From Pseudocercospora fijiensis CIRAD86 (Eukaryota > Ascomycota > Dothideomycetes > Mycosphaerellales > Mycosphaerellaceae): a stretch of 64,000 nt of DNA. Below the pieces are notes generated by a model. That model saw nothing but the letters and a program-made list of their open reading frames with translations. It did no database searches and had not been told where the DNA came from. The DNA is taken from assembly GCF_000340215.1 (NCBI RefSeq), contig NW_006921535.1, positions 2,383,122-2,447,121 of the forward strand. The letters run 5' to 3'. Shown here in pieces: positions 53,201 through 64,000 of the stretch. The stretch's first letter is position 1; each line of letters starts with the position of its first letter. The position numbers and the translations under genes are program-made.

Positions 53201-53882
53201 CACGGTGTATTTAATTTCCGGGCTTATGAACACGGTGTTTACTATATAAACATATACGAGACACAGATTGGTCAGCAAGTGGATCCAGTTATTATAGCGT
53301 ATCCTATACAAAGTAGAACAATAAAGGAAATAAGATATATAGAAGGTATATAGTAACAATCTTAGTATAGACAACAGCCCTACTAGCTATTACTATCGGT
53401 AGTAAGGTCGACAGCGTTGTTGCCGCTATCTTCGTCTATATTGTCGCCGCTATTGCGAGTATATTTAAAGTCGCCTTATAGCTTAAATACCTCCTTTAGT
53501 ATATTCTATAGATCTATATAACTGTCGTCTATAAGCCTATCGTCGTCTAGTCGATACTTAATACGTAGATTCTAGTAGATAAACGCGAACAAACACGCCC
53601 TCGAGGTAGTATAGACCGGGATATAAAAAAATCTCTATAGCGCTAGTGCCTCGAGAACCTAGCTAGGGCGGCAAACTAGCTATTCTAGCTATTCTAGCTA
53701 CTTATCTAAGTAATTATTACTAATCTTATATTTACCTACGTGTTTATAAGACACGCGCTAAGGTAGTCTGTGTTTACCGTATAATAACGGTAATGTTTAC
53801 GGCTGTGCTATTATATACAATATCTCTACGGTTAGTAGTAGCAAGCGCTCGGCTTCTTCTTCCTACGAGTCGTACTAGCAAC
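53200..53882 (-). other. Unassigned degenerate coding sequence left of the Tc1-like element
   Basis: Minus-strand reading gives protein-like stretches (LFAFIYQNLRIKYRLDDDRL, IDDSYIDLQNILKEVFKLQG) with RIP-type stops. It is probably the C-terminal part of another mobile-element gene into which the Tc1-like element at 53883 inserted. No family is recognised. Confidence 0.35.
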
Positions 53883-55049
53883 TATAGCGTTAACGCATAT
53901 CGGAGTAAAAGCTAGCGTCCGGAGCCTCGGAAGGTGTATAACATTAGCACTTCCGGTACCGCTAATTGCAGTGTCCTATACTAAATCGAGGTGTTAGCGC
54001 CGCGGCTAAGCATAGTACCTATAGGAAGGCTTAGCTATTAATTCCTCCGACTAGAGGGCTTAGAAGTTACGTATAGGCACTATCTAGGGCATATATAGAC
54101 TATCTTTTAGTAGATTCGATAATATATTATTTTATAAGCTTTTTGCAATATTAAAGAAAGGAAGAAGGAGTAATTTAGAAGTAAGCTAAAGGTCGTTATA
54201 TAATTAGGAGTAGGTCTATACTAGATTAATAGTATTCGAGAGTATAATTATAGAGGAGGCGCGGAGAAGTAGTTAGCGATAAATAGGTGCTTTCGGTAGT
54301 ATCTACGTATATAGAGTCCCCTATTAAATAGTTAGCTTCTCTCTCGTTCCTTTATAATACCGTATACTTACACTAACGAGTAGTACGCGTAGTATAGCCG
54401 TAGAAGGGGTTGTTCTAGCGCTATTCGTACTCGTAGTACGCCGGCTCTTTGCGATTAACGACATACTAATCTTCTAGAGGTATACCGTCTACTAGACTAG
54501 CGCCGTCTAGCTCTTATTAAAGCCCTCGAATAAGGTAAGAAAGACAGAGCGTAGTTACGCCTGCTTTCTGACGTTATTAGTAGCCGTAGAAGTCTAATAC
54601 TATTAGTTATGCCCTCTATCTATTTGCTTAGTTTAGTGCCGGCATTTAATCTAGCTCTATTGCCTTATCGGTCTAGAAGTCTACTAAGGCCGGCTCTATC
54701 GCAGTTGTCGCAATCTCGTCGCCCTTAGGTTCTATAGTTTAATAACCCTCTACGCTATTAATTCTATATCTAATAGCGCGACCGTATACTATCTGTTCTA
54801 CTACCTGTTTACGACCGTCCGCCGGAGTATAATAAGTCGGAGATACAACTTCGAGAGCAGCGCGAGCTTAAATAGTAACTTCTAAGCTAAATACGTCGTC
54901 TATAGGTTAAGGTTATCGATTTAACTAAATAAGAGTCTCAATCTTTAGATAATAACTTAGCCTCGGTACGGATTAGCCCGCGGACCCGGCGATTCCTGTT
55001 AGATCAGAATTAAAGCTCCGAAGGCGGGGCACTAGCTTCTTCTAACACT

Positions 55050-56387
55050 TCTAATACCTCCTTCTAAAGCGATTAGCTATTTCTATCGATATAATATACT
55101 AATTTATCGCACCCGACACTGCCTACTATACTACTTGCAAATCGTCTATCTAGCTAGTTAACTCTACTAAGCATTAAATCACTTCTTTTTAGACCGCTAG
55201 GGCTATTACTAATATACGAAATCGCGACCTAATAAACTACCGAATAGCGAGTCTACCGCCGAGCCGTACTTCTATACAAACTACGTACTACTATTAAACA
55301 ACTGCACCGAATAGCTAAATAGCCGCTTATTTACATCTTAGAGTAGTCTCGTAAGGCATTGTCGACTATCTATCGCATCGTTTATAAGCCTTTTACTCCT
55401 AGGCGCTACCGAGCCTACCGAATCGACGAATTCGACTATTCGCGCCCTATTTCTCGAGAGATTGCCCTTGCCTACGTACTAACTCGACGACGTAGCCGTA
55501 GGCTCTATATAGATACCTAAGAGCGCCTTATCGTCGACTATATTACTTAGAACGCTATAACTCGTCGTATAACTTAGACGGAAGTTAGAGACTTACTTAG
55601 TTTAAATTGCAGTCCTACAACCGTCTCTCGTATCTATAGAAGGCATAGTTATCGCCGCTACCTTATATGCCCTCGGCCCTTCTATAACGACCGTATCCGA
55701 CGCCTACGCCTTAAATAGGCTCAATTCTATTAACACTTTACTAAAGAAGACTAGGCAAACGTTCTATAGAGCGACGAGTGTACTATGCGTAATAGATTAT
55801 ACGAGAGGCTCTTTATTACTCGACTAGTTAGTAAGCGCAACTAAGACTGCTGTTCGAGGCCTCGCTTCTAACGCCTTCTATACTAGATAATATAGGCCTA
55901 TATTAGTAGTATTGGCGGCAAAGGACTACTCCTACTATAGGATAAGACATAGGGCAATATTAACAAAGAGTTATACTATAAGAAGGTCTTGCTACTAGTT
56001 TAAGAAGAGATTAGTCGTATAAATAGCCTTATTGCTAACTAAGAATACCCTCTCGGTTACGAGCCTGCCTTGCACTTAAGAATAGCACTCTTCTAACAAG
56101 ACTCGGCGCCTATATATAGAGCTAAACACACACTCAATTAGTTACGAGCTCGCCGCATTATTCTTATAGACAACTAGCTACCTTTATTACTAGATTTGAA
56201 CCCTATCGAGAACCTATAGCGAGTAATTAAGCAGGCAATTGAACGCCGCAGAAACAGACCTACTAGCCGTAACCTTTAGCTAGCAATTGTCGAAGAATAC
56301 TATAACGTACCTATAGAATTAGTATAACAATGGATTAATAGTATGCCGGCTCGCTATCGTATAGTAATTGACGCTAATAGCGGTTAA
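55050..56387 (+). pseudogene. Degenerate Tc1/mariner-type transposase
   Basis: The end of the plus-strand frame is unmistakable: QDSAPIYRAKHTLN, RARRIILID, LLLDLNPIENL, RVIKQAIERRRNRPTSRNLQ, then VEEYYNVPIELVQQWINSMPAR, ending at TAA 56385-56387. The Asp of QDSAPI and the Glu of NPIENL form the second and third catalytic residues, 35 codons apart. Upstream sequence gives helical blocks consistent with the paired DNA-binding region but is heavily mutated. TAG/TAA codons replace expected Gln/Trp. It is dead. Confidence 0.7.
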
Positions 56388-56450
56388 ATACAGTAGTAGA
56401 TAGCATAGCGCTCACTTAGTTGTCTACAGTTGTCTATAGTCTTTAAACTA

Positions 56451-56668
56451 GCCTTCTATACGGCTTTAAACACCCTCGTTCTTAACCCCAATCGTTACTA
56501 AACCAGCTATCTATACGGCTTCAAACCAGCCTTCTATACGGCTTTAAACACCCTCGTTCTTAACCCCAATCGTCACTAAACTAGCTGTCTATACGGCTTC
56601 AAACCAGCCTTCTATACGGCTTCTAAAACACCCTCCTTCTTAACCCCAATCGTTACTAAACTAGCTAA
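56451..56668. repeat. 78-bp tandem repeat at the right end of the Tc1-like element
   Basis: Starts of GCCTTCTATACGGCTT at 56451, 56529 and 56607 give an exact 78-bp period and nearly three copies (CACCCTCGTTCTTAACCCCA inside each). It lies between the transposase stop and the right TIR. Confidence 0.85.
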
Positions 56669-56815
56669 AGAACTAAAGTTCCTAACAATCGCACTAATTA
56701 GCTTCTAATACCTAGTTACACTATACTTTGTATAGTAAGCGGTGCCGCTAAGCAAGGGTCGCGATACCCTAGAATGCATAAGCGCTCTTTCACTCCGATA
56801 TGCGTTAACGCTATA

Positions 56816-57531
56816 CAGTTTTACTATATATCGTCCTCTAGTTTGGTTACTACTATATATTAGGAAACTTAGTAAGTTTTAGCTAAACCTAGAGCGGAGT
56901 TAGTAACACAGTCTTTTACTAGTAATTACTAGGCAATAAGCTACCCGCAATCCTCTAGTTTAGTAGCGTTTAGAACCGCTCGGCGTAGTAACGAATTAGG
57001 TTAAGAAGGGCGCCTCTCTCGAGCCTATCGGTAAAGCGGCTATTTAACTATTTAACTATTATAGAAGTAGCAATTTTGTAGTAAAAGAGACTATTATAGA
57101 TACTAAGAGTTATTACTATATAATTACCGCCTTCTACGACTATATCGGAAAGCCTAGCCTCGCTAATTACTATCTCTTCGGCCTCGTTATTACTTAATAC
57201 GAGGTCTTATAATACGTATTATATTACTAGCGGTTAACTAGCGGTTACTATATGTTCTTATACCTCTTATCTCTCGTCTAACTCGCTCGTTACTAGGTAG
57301 GTTATTAGCGGCGTCGTCTTCCGAGTCGTCTATTATCTAACTAGTTAGTCGCCTAGCCGCTCGTTCGTAATCCTCGTCTCGTATATAGCTTATTATCGTA
57401 TCTATAGTATACTAGTCTACGTTATAGAAGATAAGAAGCTCCTCGAAGGACGAGAGGCTAGAATCGGTAAAGTAACGGTCGTTTATAGTAATGCTATTAA
57501 TCTCGCGAATGCCGTATATAAAGACCTATAA
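56816..57531. other. Degenerate sequence between the Tc1-like and gag-only elements
   Basis: RIP-type composition. No recognisable domain on either strand; possibly part of the same interrupted element as 58993-61450. Confidence 0.35.
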
Positions 57532-57536
57532 TAGCT
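57532..57536. repeat. Target-site duplication TAGCT, left copy
   Basis: Identical to 58988-58992 on the other side of the LTR element. Confidence 0.8.
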
Positions 57537-57641
57537 AGTTAAATCCTAAGGCATATGCCTAGGTCCGTATATATACGCGGCACCCTATTTAGCGACTTCT
57601 CGCTTCTTCCGTAGACATACTATCGAATATATACTTTAAGT
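57537..57641 (+). repeat. Left LTR (105 bp) of the gag-only element
   Basis: Begins AGTTAAATCCTAAGGCATAT and ends TACTTTAAGT. Matches 58883-58987. Confidence 0.85.
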
Positions 57642-57699
57642 AGTTATAAGCCCTCGACTGCTACTATAGACCTAATTAAGACTAAATACCCTTAAAGTA

Positions 57700-58575
57700 G
57701 GGGGTGCGACTAAGACCGATAATTAAATAGCTAAGATAGCCGTTTCTAACTCGACTACTACGACTATCGCGACTAGTGGCATTCGCAAACTAATACCTAC
57801 TAACTATCCTCTCTAGAGCGTCGATATTAAAGCCCTTCTATAGCGCTCTAAGCTACTAAAATATACGACGACTAATCGAGCTACTACGCTTAAAGATACG
57901 GCTTTAAAGGACGATTACGAAGAGAAGGTAGTAGATGCCGCTAACCTAATTACCCTTACTCTTAGCGACTCGATTAAGAGCCGCTTGTCTTCTACTAATA
58001 GCGACTTTAATAATAGCTATTAGCTAATAGCTAAGATTAAGGCGATATACTAGCTAGATATAGAAACTAAGTACTTCTTATTATAGAAAGAGCTTTTTAA
58101 GCTACGATATAAAGGCAAGGATATTAAGGCTTATATTACAAAGATCCGGACACTTAGCGATCGTATTAAGTCCTTTAATATTAAGCTTACTACCGACAAG
58201 CGCGACCTTCTAATCCTTATAATAATAGTTAGTCCGTATTACGATACACTAAGCTACTACTAGACTGTTAATTTAAAGGATATAACATTCGATAAGGCCT
58301 ATACTAATCTGCGCGACGATTGCCGTAGACAGCTTGCTTTAGACCTAATAGTCTAGGCTAATATAGCTAAGAAAGACAATAATAAGAGCACCGATAAGCA
58401 GTACTATAACTACTATAAGAAGAAGCATAGTCTAACCTGCTTTAAGAAGAACCCTAAACTAGCGCCCGACTAGTATAAGAATCTTAACTAACAAGCCGCT
58501 AATTTAGCTATTGCTGCACTAGAGAATAACCCTCGACTAGAGCTAGCAACGGCTAAGAACTAGGCCTTCTAAACG
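57700..58575 (+). pseudogene. Gag-like protein of the LTR element, RIP-mutated
   Basis: The frame gives IRKLIPTNYPL, then long helical segments including DIKAYITKIRTLSDRIKSFN and LRDDCRRQLALDLIVQANIA, typical of the Ty1/Copia-type gag (UBN2-like) capsid helices. A Tyr/Lys/His/Cys cluster at about 58400-58450 (YYNYYKKKHSLTCF) may be a zinc knuckle whose Cys codons changed to Tyr by RIP. Five or more TAG/TAA codons interrupt it. It ends near 58568. Confidence 0.6.
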
Positions 58576-58882
58576 ACTAAACGGCTGCTTTAAGCACCTA
58601 CCTATAAGAAGTAGGGGGTGTCGTAGCTACTAACTAAACCGCAATTAACACCTATCTACTAAAAGCAGGGGGTGCGGCGGCTAATTAACTAATTAACAAC
58701 TATTGCAAGGGCAAGATGCCTAGGTTACTAACTAATTAAACAACTATTAGAAGGGCAAGATACCTAGGTTACTAACTAATTAAATAACAATTAGAAGGGC
58801 AGGATACCTAGGTATAATACTACTTATTTGATTTAAGCGACTTTGTATTTACTAACGTGCCTTATATATATACGAGGGGATA

Positions 58883-58987
58883 AGTTAAATCCTAAGGCAT
58901 ATGCCTAGGTCCGTATATATATACGGCACCCTATTTAGCGACTTCTCGCTTCTTCTGTAGACATACTATCGAATACACACTTTAAGT
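58883..58987 (+). repeat. Right LTR (105 bp) of the gag-only element
   Basis: Direct copy of the left LTR, followed by TAGCT. A polypurine-like tract precedes it at 58874-58880. Confidence 0.85.
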
Positions 58988-58992
58988 TAGCT

Positions 58993-61450
58993 TACTCTAA
59001 TACTAGTAGTTAGTTAAGTAGCGAAGACCTAGCGGCGTAGGTAGACCTCGTACTATTATATCTTCTATTAAATCTACCTCTTTAACGTCGGCTATATCGA
59101 GCGGTTATAAGGACTATATATCTAGTATTGTCTCGCGGCGCGGTATATTAAAGGAGGGCGGTAGAAGGCGCGGAAATAGCCTCGGAGTAAGGTTACCTAG
59201 CGGAGGCGGAGGTAATAAGAATATAGGTTAGCGAATAGGTAACGATTAAACGCGCTATTTTAAAGGCGACGGCCGTAGTATTATATTAGAATAAACAAGG
59301 TAGTATATTTCCGGCGTTATTAGTCGCACTCGAGCGCGAGTTAGTATCGCTAGCTTAGCGCGAGTTAGTATCGCTAGCTTAGAAGGTAGCTAATTTGTCT
59401 ACTATCGCTCGGTCTCGCCTATAAATAGGACTTCTTATAGGTTAGCGATAAACTAGTTAATATTTAGTACGTAGTAACTCTCTAAGAAGTCCTTTACCTT
59501 CCGTACGTAGAAGGCATAGAATAAGTCCTTAATAGAAGGGTTAATAGAAGGGTCGTCCTTTATCCGCTAATACTTTAAATTTAGCGTTTCTACTGCTTCC
59601 TTAAAGTAGCCTCGAAGGTCTCTTAATTAAGGTATTTATACTAAGGAAATAGCGTCTTCTTCGTAACCTTCGATTACAAGTTATTAAGTATCGAGAACGC
59701 GCTAGTATTCGTAAGCTAATATAACGTTAAGGCCTAGAAACAGCTCGATATATCGTCGCTATTATAACTTACTAATTTCTAGTCTATGAAATAGATAGTC
59801 TCGTAGAATATAGTAGTAAGGTAGGCGGGTTTGAAACTATACGAGGCAGTTATAGCGAGCCGGAGTTATATAGTTATAACTGCGTAGTATGCCCTTATAT
59901 ATCGGCGCTGCCTTAGCTTCTAATTTAATAGTAATATCTACCTATTCTCGAAGGCGATCTTAAGCGGCCGGTAGTTATAGAGACTCGAAGCTTAGAAGGC
60001 CCTTTTAGTACTAATATTATATGCCTTTACTAACCCTATAGCTAGCTAGTTGTGCCTTATAAGCTAGCCTATCGTCTACCTTAAGAACCTCGAGAACTGT
60101 ACTATATAGATTATAGAATACGAGGTTCCGCTTATTACGGTTATACTTAATAGCATAGTAATAACCCTCGAGAGGCGAAGTTGTTCTTATTTATAGCAGC
60201 AATAGACTATAGAGCCGTGCCTAAGTAGCCTATTTCCGTAACGTCTTACTAGTCTAATTATAGCGTATATATTAGGCCTTGTTCTGCTAGTCTGCCGGCT
60301 TCTTCTCTTCTAACTAACCCTATATCTAATTTATATCGATAGTAACCTCTCCTATACTACAGGCGTAGTAGATTGCGTAGTAGAATCGCCTTACAATCTC
60401 TAGATAATAGGCTTCTAGAAACGAGCGAAGGAAGGTCTCCTTAACGTACCGCTAGCAGAGATAAATAAGTATAGGTCGCTCTTTAAAGGAGAGATTAATA
60501 GCCGCCTATTCTAAGGCCGAGTCGTCGACTATAGCTATAATAGCCTTCTAGTATAGTAACTACGATTTAATAACTCGAAGTCCGGCTTCTACTAGCTTAG
60601 CTTTCTAAGATTCGAGCAGTAAATATCCTGCTAGCAACTAGGACCCTAACCTATTACGAACGTGTATTATAAAAAGGTTCTAGCTTAGGTCGGTAGTCTT
60701 ATAAGTTACGTCTAGTAAGAACAACTATATAGTATATAAGTTAGTAATATTTTGAATTTTTAAAATTAGTAATTCGAATAACAGAACGTAAGCTTATAAG
60801 CTTAGTTATACGCCTGCCTTCTATAGCAATAGCACTACTACTACTAATAATAATAATAACAACGATAACGACGGCTATACTTACATCTCCTGCCTTACTA
60901 TTTAATAACTCTCGCTGCTAGTCGGTTTAGAAAACGATACCGCGCTCTATATAGCTCTTTAGTTTCTTAGAAATTACCTAGTATTTAAGCTCTTTGCCGT
61001 CTATATTATTATAAAGGCCTTTAAGTGCGGTAGGAAGGTCGTCTAGCTAAATAGTCGCATTTCTACGCTTAGTACTACGCACCCTCTTAATATTAGGCCT
61101 AATCTTCGACTAGGCGATAGTGCTAGCCTTTATATTCTATCTACTAATCTTACTAAACTCGTCCTTTAATAGGCTATTTTTAATAAAGTCTAGCACCTTA
61201 GCGACGTTAAATTTACGCTATTCTATTAACTCCTCGAGGAGCACCCTTAGCGCGTTATTAGCTAACCTAATATCTATATATTTTAGGTTATAGTAGTATA
61301 TATTATCCCCTTCTATAGAAGGGTCGACTTAGTAACGGCAGATACTAATCTAGTACGAATTAGACTGTTCCTTGCTTCGGAAATGCGATATAACTACGAT
61401 TGTAGCGTTATACGGCTCTTTATTATATTTAGCCTTACGAATGCCCTCTA
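58993..61450 (-). pseudogene. Degenerate minus-strand coding region, unrecognised
   Basis: The minus strand reads protein-like segments such as LLTLLEGIRKAKYNKEPYNA, NVAKVLDFIKNSLLKDEFSK, LPTALKGLYNNIDGKELKYQ, ISKKLKSYIERGI and APIYKGILRSYNYITPARY, separated by RIP-type stops, over more than 2 kb. It is probably the main gene of a large element interrupted by the gag-only insertion at 57537. No transposase, reverse transcriptase or integrase motif could be recognised with confidence. Confidence 0.35.
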
Positions 61451-62875
61451 AGAGTGTGAGAAGGGTATGTTAGTAGGTAGATAGGGTAGTAGTAGGTACG
61501 AGTAGTATTCGATAAGGAGCTAGGAGGAGAGGGAGGAAGGCAGGCAAGTTGGCCTATTACTAAGCGCTAAGCCCTACCTAAGGCATTAAGACCCTAGCTT
61601 TACTCGAGCCCGGTTATATGCCAATTACGTATAACCTCTTTAGTCCTAATATACGCTTCCCTTCTAAAGGCCGCGCCCTCGTAGCCGGTCTTTGTTCTAG
61701 TCTTAACCTCTATTGCTACTAACTTAGCAGGTCTAATAGGCCGCTTAGTCCGCGCTAAATTGAACGTACAACTACCGATTATGTAAACATATCAAACCTT
61801 ACCTCTAATATAGCATAATGTCTAACTCTAACTGCGCTATCCCTATATATAATAAACTATAAAGTAATATATATCTATAAGAATTAAAGGCCTTCGACTA
61901 ATTATAATACGAGCGCGTCTTCCCTACTATAATAGGTAGACGTACGAGGTATTGTAGCACTACCTCCGTTCTAAGTAATATCGTATCGAGTTCTTTGCGT
62001 CTACTCTTAAAAGACCTAGCAATATCCGCTTCCGAGGGTTGTCCGCTTCCGAGGGTTTGTTCTTGTTATTACGAGGGCTATTATTTACTTTTTAGAAAAA
62101 ATACAGCTCGTCTAGTTTCTATAGGTAAAGGCTATTGTAAGTGTAGTAGTTAAGGTTCGCCTCGCTTAAAGGGTTAGAAAGATCGAGGAGTAACCTATTA
62201 TCCGCAAGATCGACCCTAGCTAGCTTAGCTCTATAGTTTTGCCCTTAGTTAGTCTATTAGTCGCTTAATCTTTTAACTTAGTTAAAGTTTTGACTTAGCC
62301 TTAAAGTTTTAATCAAACCTTTAATAGGCTTAAAGCTTTTAATTAAAGTTTTGATTAAAGGTACCTTAGGCTCGTAGTATAGGTAAGGTTGTATCTATAG
62401 GCGTAGCGACAATAGCAAGTAATATTAACAATAGCAGCGCTAGTCGTCTTAGCGCTAACTTTACCTTCTTCTAATTTCCTTCTTTAACTAATAACAACTC
62501 GGCAACACCGTTACTAATATAGCTGTGTCCTTCCTTTCTTAAATAGTAACACGCTCCGCAATACCGTTACTAATATAGCTACGCCGGCCGCCGGCACACT
62601 GCTAGCTCGTAGCGCGACACTATTATCCTCGATAGGATAAAGGAATAAGAGGGGGACCTAATACTAGGGGAAGGCCCTATAGGGCGCATTTAGTAAAGAG
62701 GTAGAGCCCTTAAAAGAGTATGCGATTAGTTAACGCGTTATAGCGCGCTTGTTAATACTCGGTACGCGTTCGCTATAGTAGTGTAGTCTTATTGTCCTTC
62801 GTTACTAACAATTGCTTGCTTCTAATTAGTTAGCTAATAGTATCCCGGGGGTAGTATTATTCTTAGGCGACATTA
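61450..62875. other. Unassigned RIP-mutated sequence with a short direct repeat
   Basis: This lies just 3' of the chromovirus gene (read on the minus strand), where its 3' untranslated region and LTR would be expected, but no matching LTR copy is in the window. GCAACACCGTTACTAATATA occurs at 62502 and, with one difference, at 62558 (56-bp spacing). Confidence 0.4.
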
Positions 62876-62879
62876 TAGC

Positions 62880-64000
62880 CCTTAGCCTTCTTCTTGTTCT
62901 TTATACTAGTCTAATACTTATCTAACAACTTAGTTATGTCTTTAAAAGAGTCTTTAGCTTCCTACGAGTCCTATTTAGGTAAATAGCCTTGCTATCTTAG
63001 GAGGTACTCCTTCTTGCCTTGCTTAGTCCGATAGTTTAGGATACGTTCTGTAGACTATAGTTCTTCGCTATTAGCTAAGACTTCTTCTAACTTAGTAGGC
63101 GCTTTATCGCCTTCGCGCTAGTAGTATAGTTTAAGGAGGGAGATATAGAAGGTATTATAGATAGTATAATAAGGTAGGAGCTATAACTAGTAGGCCTAGC
63201 TATTGCCCTTCGGTTCTCGGATGCAAAATAGGCTAATGTATCTTAGTGCGAGCTTAGGCCTTGTTTTACTATTAGGTAATAGGTGTTTGCAGATACGGAG
63301 GTTCTTAGTGCTTAGTATAACTATATCGCCTTGTTTGAAGGTTATTAGCGTATAGTGCTTGTCGTAGTAGGTCTTTTAGTACTTTTAAGCCTTTATTAAC
63401 TTCTCGGCTATCTTAGCATAGATTTCTCGCATCTTCTGAACCCTCTTAATAGCCGCTAGTGTTTCGGGTACTTAACGCGCTTCCCTTTCCTTGCGCTCGG
63501 CCTCGAGCGAGGTAAATAGGTCTTATAGTAAGGCAGCGTTCTAGCCTATTATAGCAAAATAAGGGGAGACCTTAGTAGATAAGTAGACACTATTATTGTA
63601 TACGAATTCAGCTAGTTATAGGAGGTTGACCTAGTCGTTAGGGTTCTTATTAATGTAGCTACGCAGGTACTACTATAGCGTAGCATTCTGCCTTTCGGTC
63701 TAACTATCTGTTTGCGGATAGAATGCTATAGACAGGCGATGCTTGAGTCTTAGCTGTAGGCAAATCTTACTCTAATAGTAAGATATAAATGTCGAGCCTC
63801 GATCGGAGACTATCCCTTTAGGGGTCCCCTAATAGCTATAGAAGATGTTGTTCTATAGCGACTTAGCTAGGTTAATAGCCGTCCAATCCTTTCGGGTAGG
63901 AATGTAACGAGCGCCCTTAGTAAACCGGTCTACGACAACTAGGATAGCATTATATACATCCTTGCTTCCCCTACGCTTAGTAGGCGGAAGGCCTATAATA
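62880..64000 (-). pseudogene. Ty3/gypsy chromovirus: integrase C-terminus and chromodomain, partial
   Basis: On the minus strand the frame shows the end of a retroviral-type integrase core: PKGIVSDRGSTFISYYQ with an active-site Asp, then AFYPQTDS-stop-TERQNATL with the Glu exactly 35 codons later (D,D35E). It is followed by VNLL-stop-LAEFVYNNSVYLST and IYAKIAEKLIKA, then the GPY/F-type region (QGDIVILSTKNL). The C-terminal chromodomain is TERILNYRTKQGKKEYLL followed by QGYLPRQDS at about 63055-62950. Stops fall on CAG/TGG-type codons, for example the TAG inside TDS-TERQ. Protease and reverse transcriptase would lie beyond 64000. Chromodomains target such elements to heterochromatin, which fits this block. 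Confidence 0.85.

Larger units (their letters stand above)
53883..56815. mobile_element. Tc1-like DNA transposon (2.9 kb), RIP-degraded
   Basis: TATAGCGTTAACGCATATCG at 53883-53902, followed by GAGT, is matched in reverse by the segment ending CGATATGCGTTAACGCTATA at 56815. These form TIRs of about 28 bp ending in TA, as expected for Tc1 with a TA duplication. Between them lies a Tc1-type transposase remnant on the plus strand and a 78-bp tandem repeat near the right end. Confidence 0.75.
57537..58987 (+). mobile_element. 1.45 kb gag-only LTR retroelement (TR-GAG/TRIM-like)
   Basis: Two direct repeats of 105 bp (57537-57641 and 58883-58987) are colinear without gaps and differ at only a few positions, mostly RIP-type. 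They are flanked by an exact 5-bp duplication, TAGCT (57532-57536 and 58988-58992), proving insertion as a unit. A purine run (GAGGGGATAAG) lies just before the right repeat, like a polypurine tract. The interior codes only a Copia-type gag-like protein. There is no room for protease, integrase or reverse transcriptase, so it must have relied on enzymes of another element. Confidence 0.85.
53200..64000. mobile_element. Third RIP-degraded repeat block (several nested elements)
   Basis: From about 53200 to the window end CA/TG become rare and TA/CG frequent, the same RIP signature as the other blocks. Identified inside: a Tc1-like element, a gag-only LTR element and a chromovirus end. The left boundary is not marked by a clear TIR. 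The block continues beyond the window. Confidence 0.75.

Overview
The window looks like a chromosome segment of a filamentous ascomycete (Pezizomycotina, perhaps Dothideomycetes; the class is an inference). Evidence: short spliceosomal introns with fungal branch motifs (CTGAC, CTAAC), a HET-domain gene, fungal copper amine oxidase, OPT, TRI12-like MFS and arylsulfotransferase families, and large repeat blocks with a textbook RIP (repeat-induced point mutation) signature. In those blocks CA and TG are almost absent while TA and CG abound, and the reading frames are full of TAG/TAA codons where Gln or Trp would be expected.

Layout. 1-12633 is gene-bearing: a partial conserved small protein, a membrane-anchored copper amine oxidase, an intron-containing tRNA-His, an OPT transporter, a PRMT3-type zinc-finger fragment lacking its methyltransferase domain, two poorly resolved surface/secreted proteins, a small membrane-anchored protein, a truncated carboxylesterase and an intact UBC7-type E2. 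12634-16738 is a 4.1 kb RIP-degraded element with 27-bp terminal inverted repeats and an integrase-core-like gene. 16739-18354 is a 1.6 kb island holding only the intact GPI8 transamidase gene. 18355-33645 is a 15.3 kb element bounded by ~100-bp terminal inverted repeats and TA, carrying a Fot1-type (DD35D) transposase, a RecQ/DEAH-like helicase, satellite-like arrays and two further long degenerate genes. 33646-53200 is gene-bearing again: a broken Thr-rich surface protein, a HET-domain gene, a SANT-like small protein, a phosphoketolase with a GC-AG intron, two MFS transporters and a membrane-anchored arylsulfotransferase. From about 53200 to the end is a third RIP block: a Tc1-like element with TIRs, a gag-only LTR element with perfect 5-bp target duplication, unresolved remnants, and the integrase-chromodomain end of a Ty3/gypsy chromovirus running off the window.

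The host genes do not form one obvious pathway. Functional themes are protein quality and surface anchoring (UBC7 in ER-associated degradation, GPI8 for GPI anchors), carbon metabolism (phosphoketolase), transport (OPT, two MFS) and recognition (HET). The most novel-looking object is the 15.3 kb TIR element that combines a Fot1 transposase with a helicase and extra genes. Intron-exon structures were deduced by eye from frames and splice motifs and have not been checked against transcripts.
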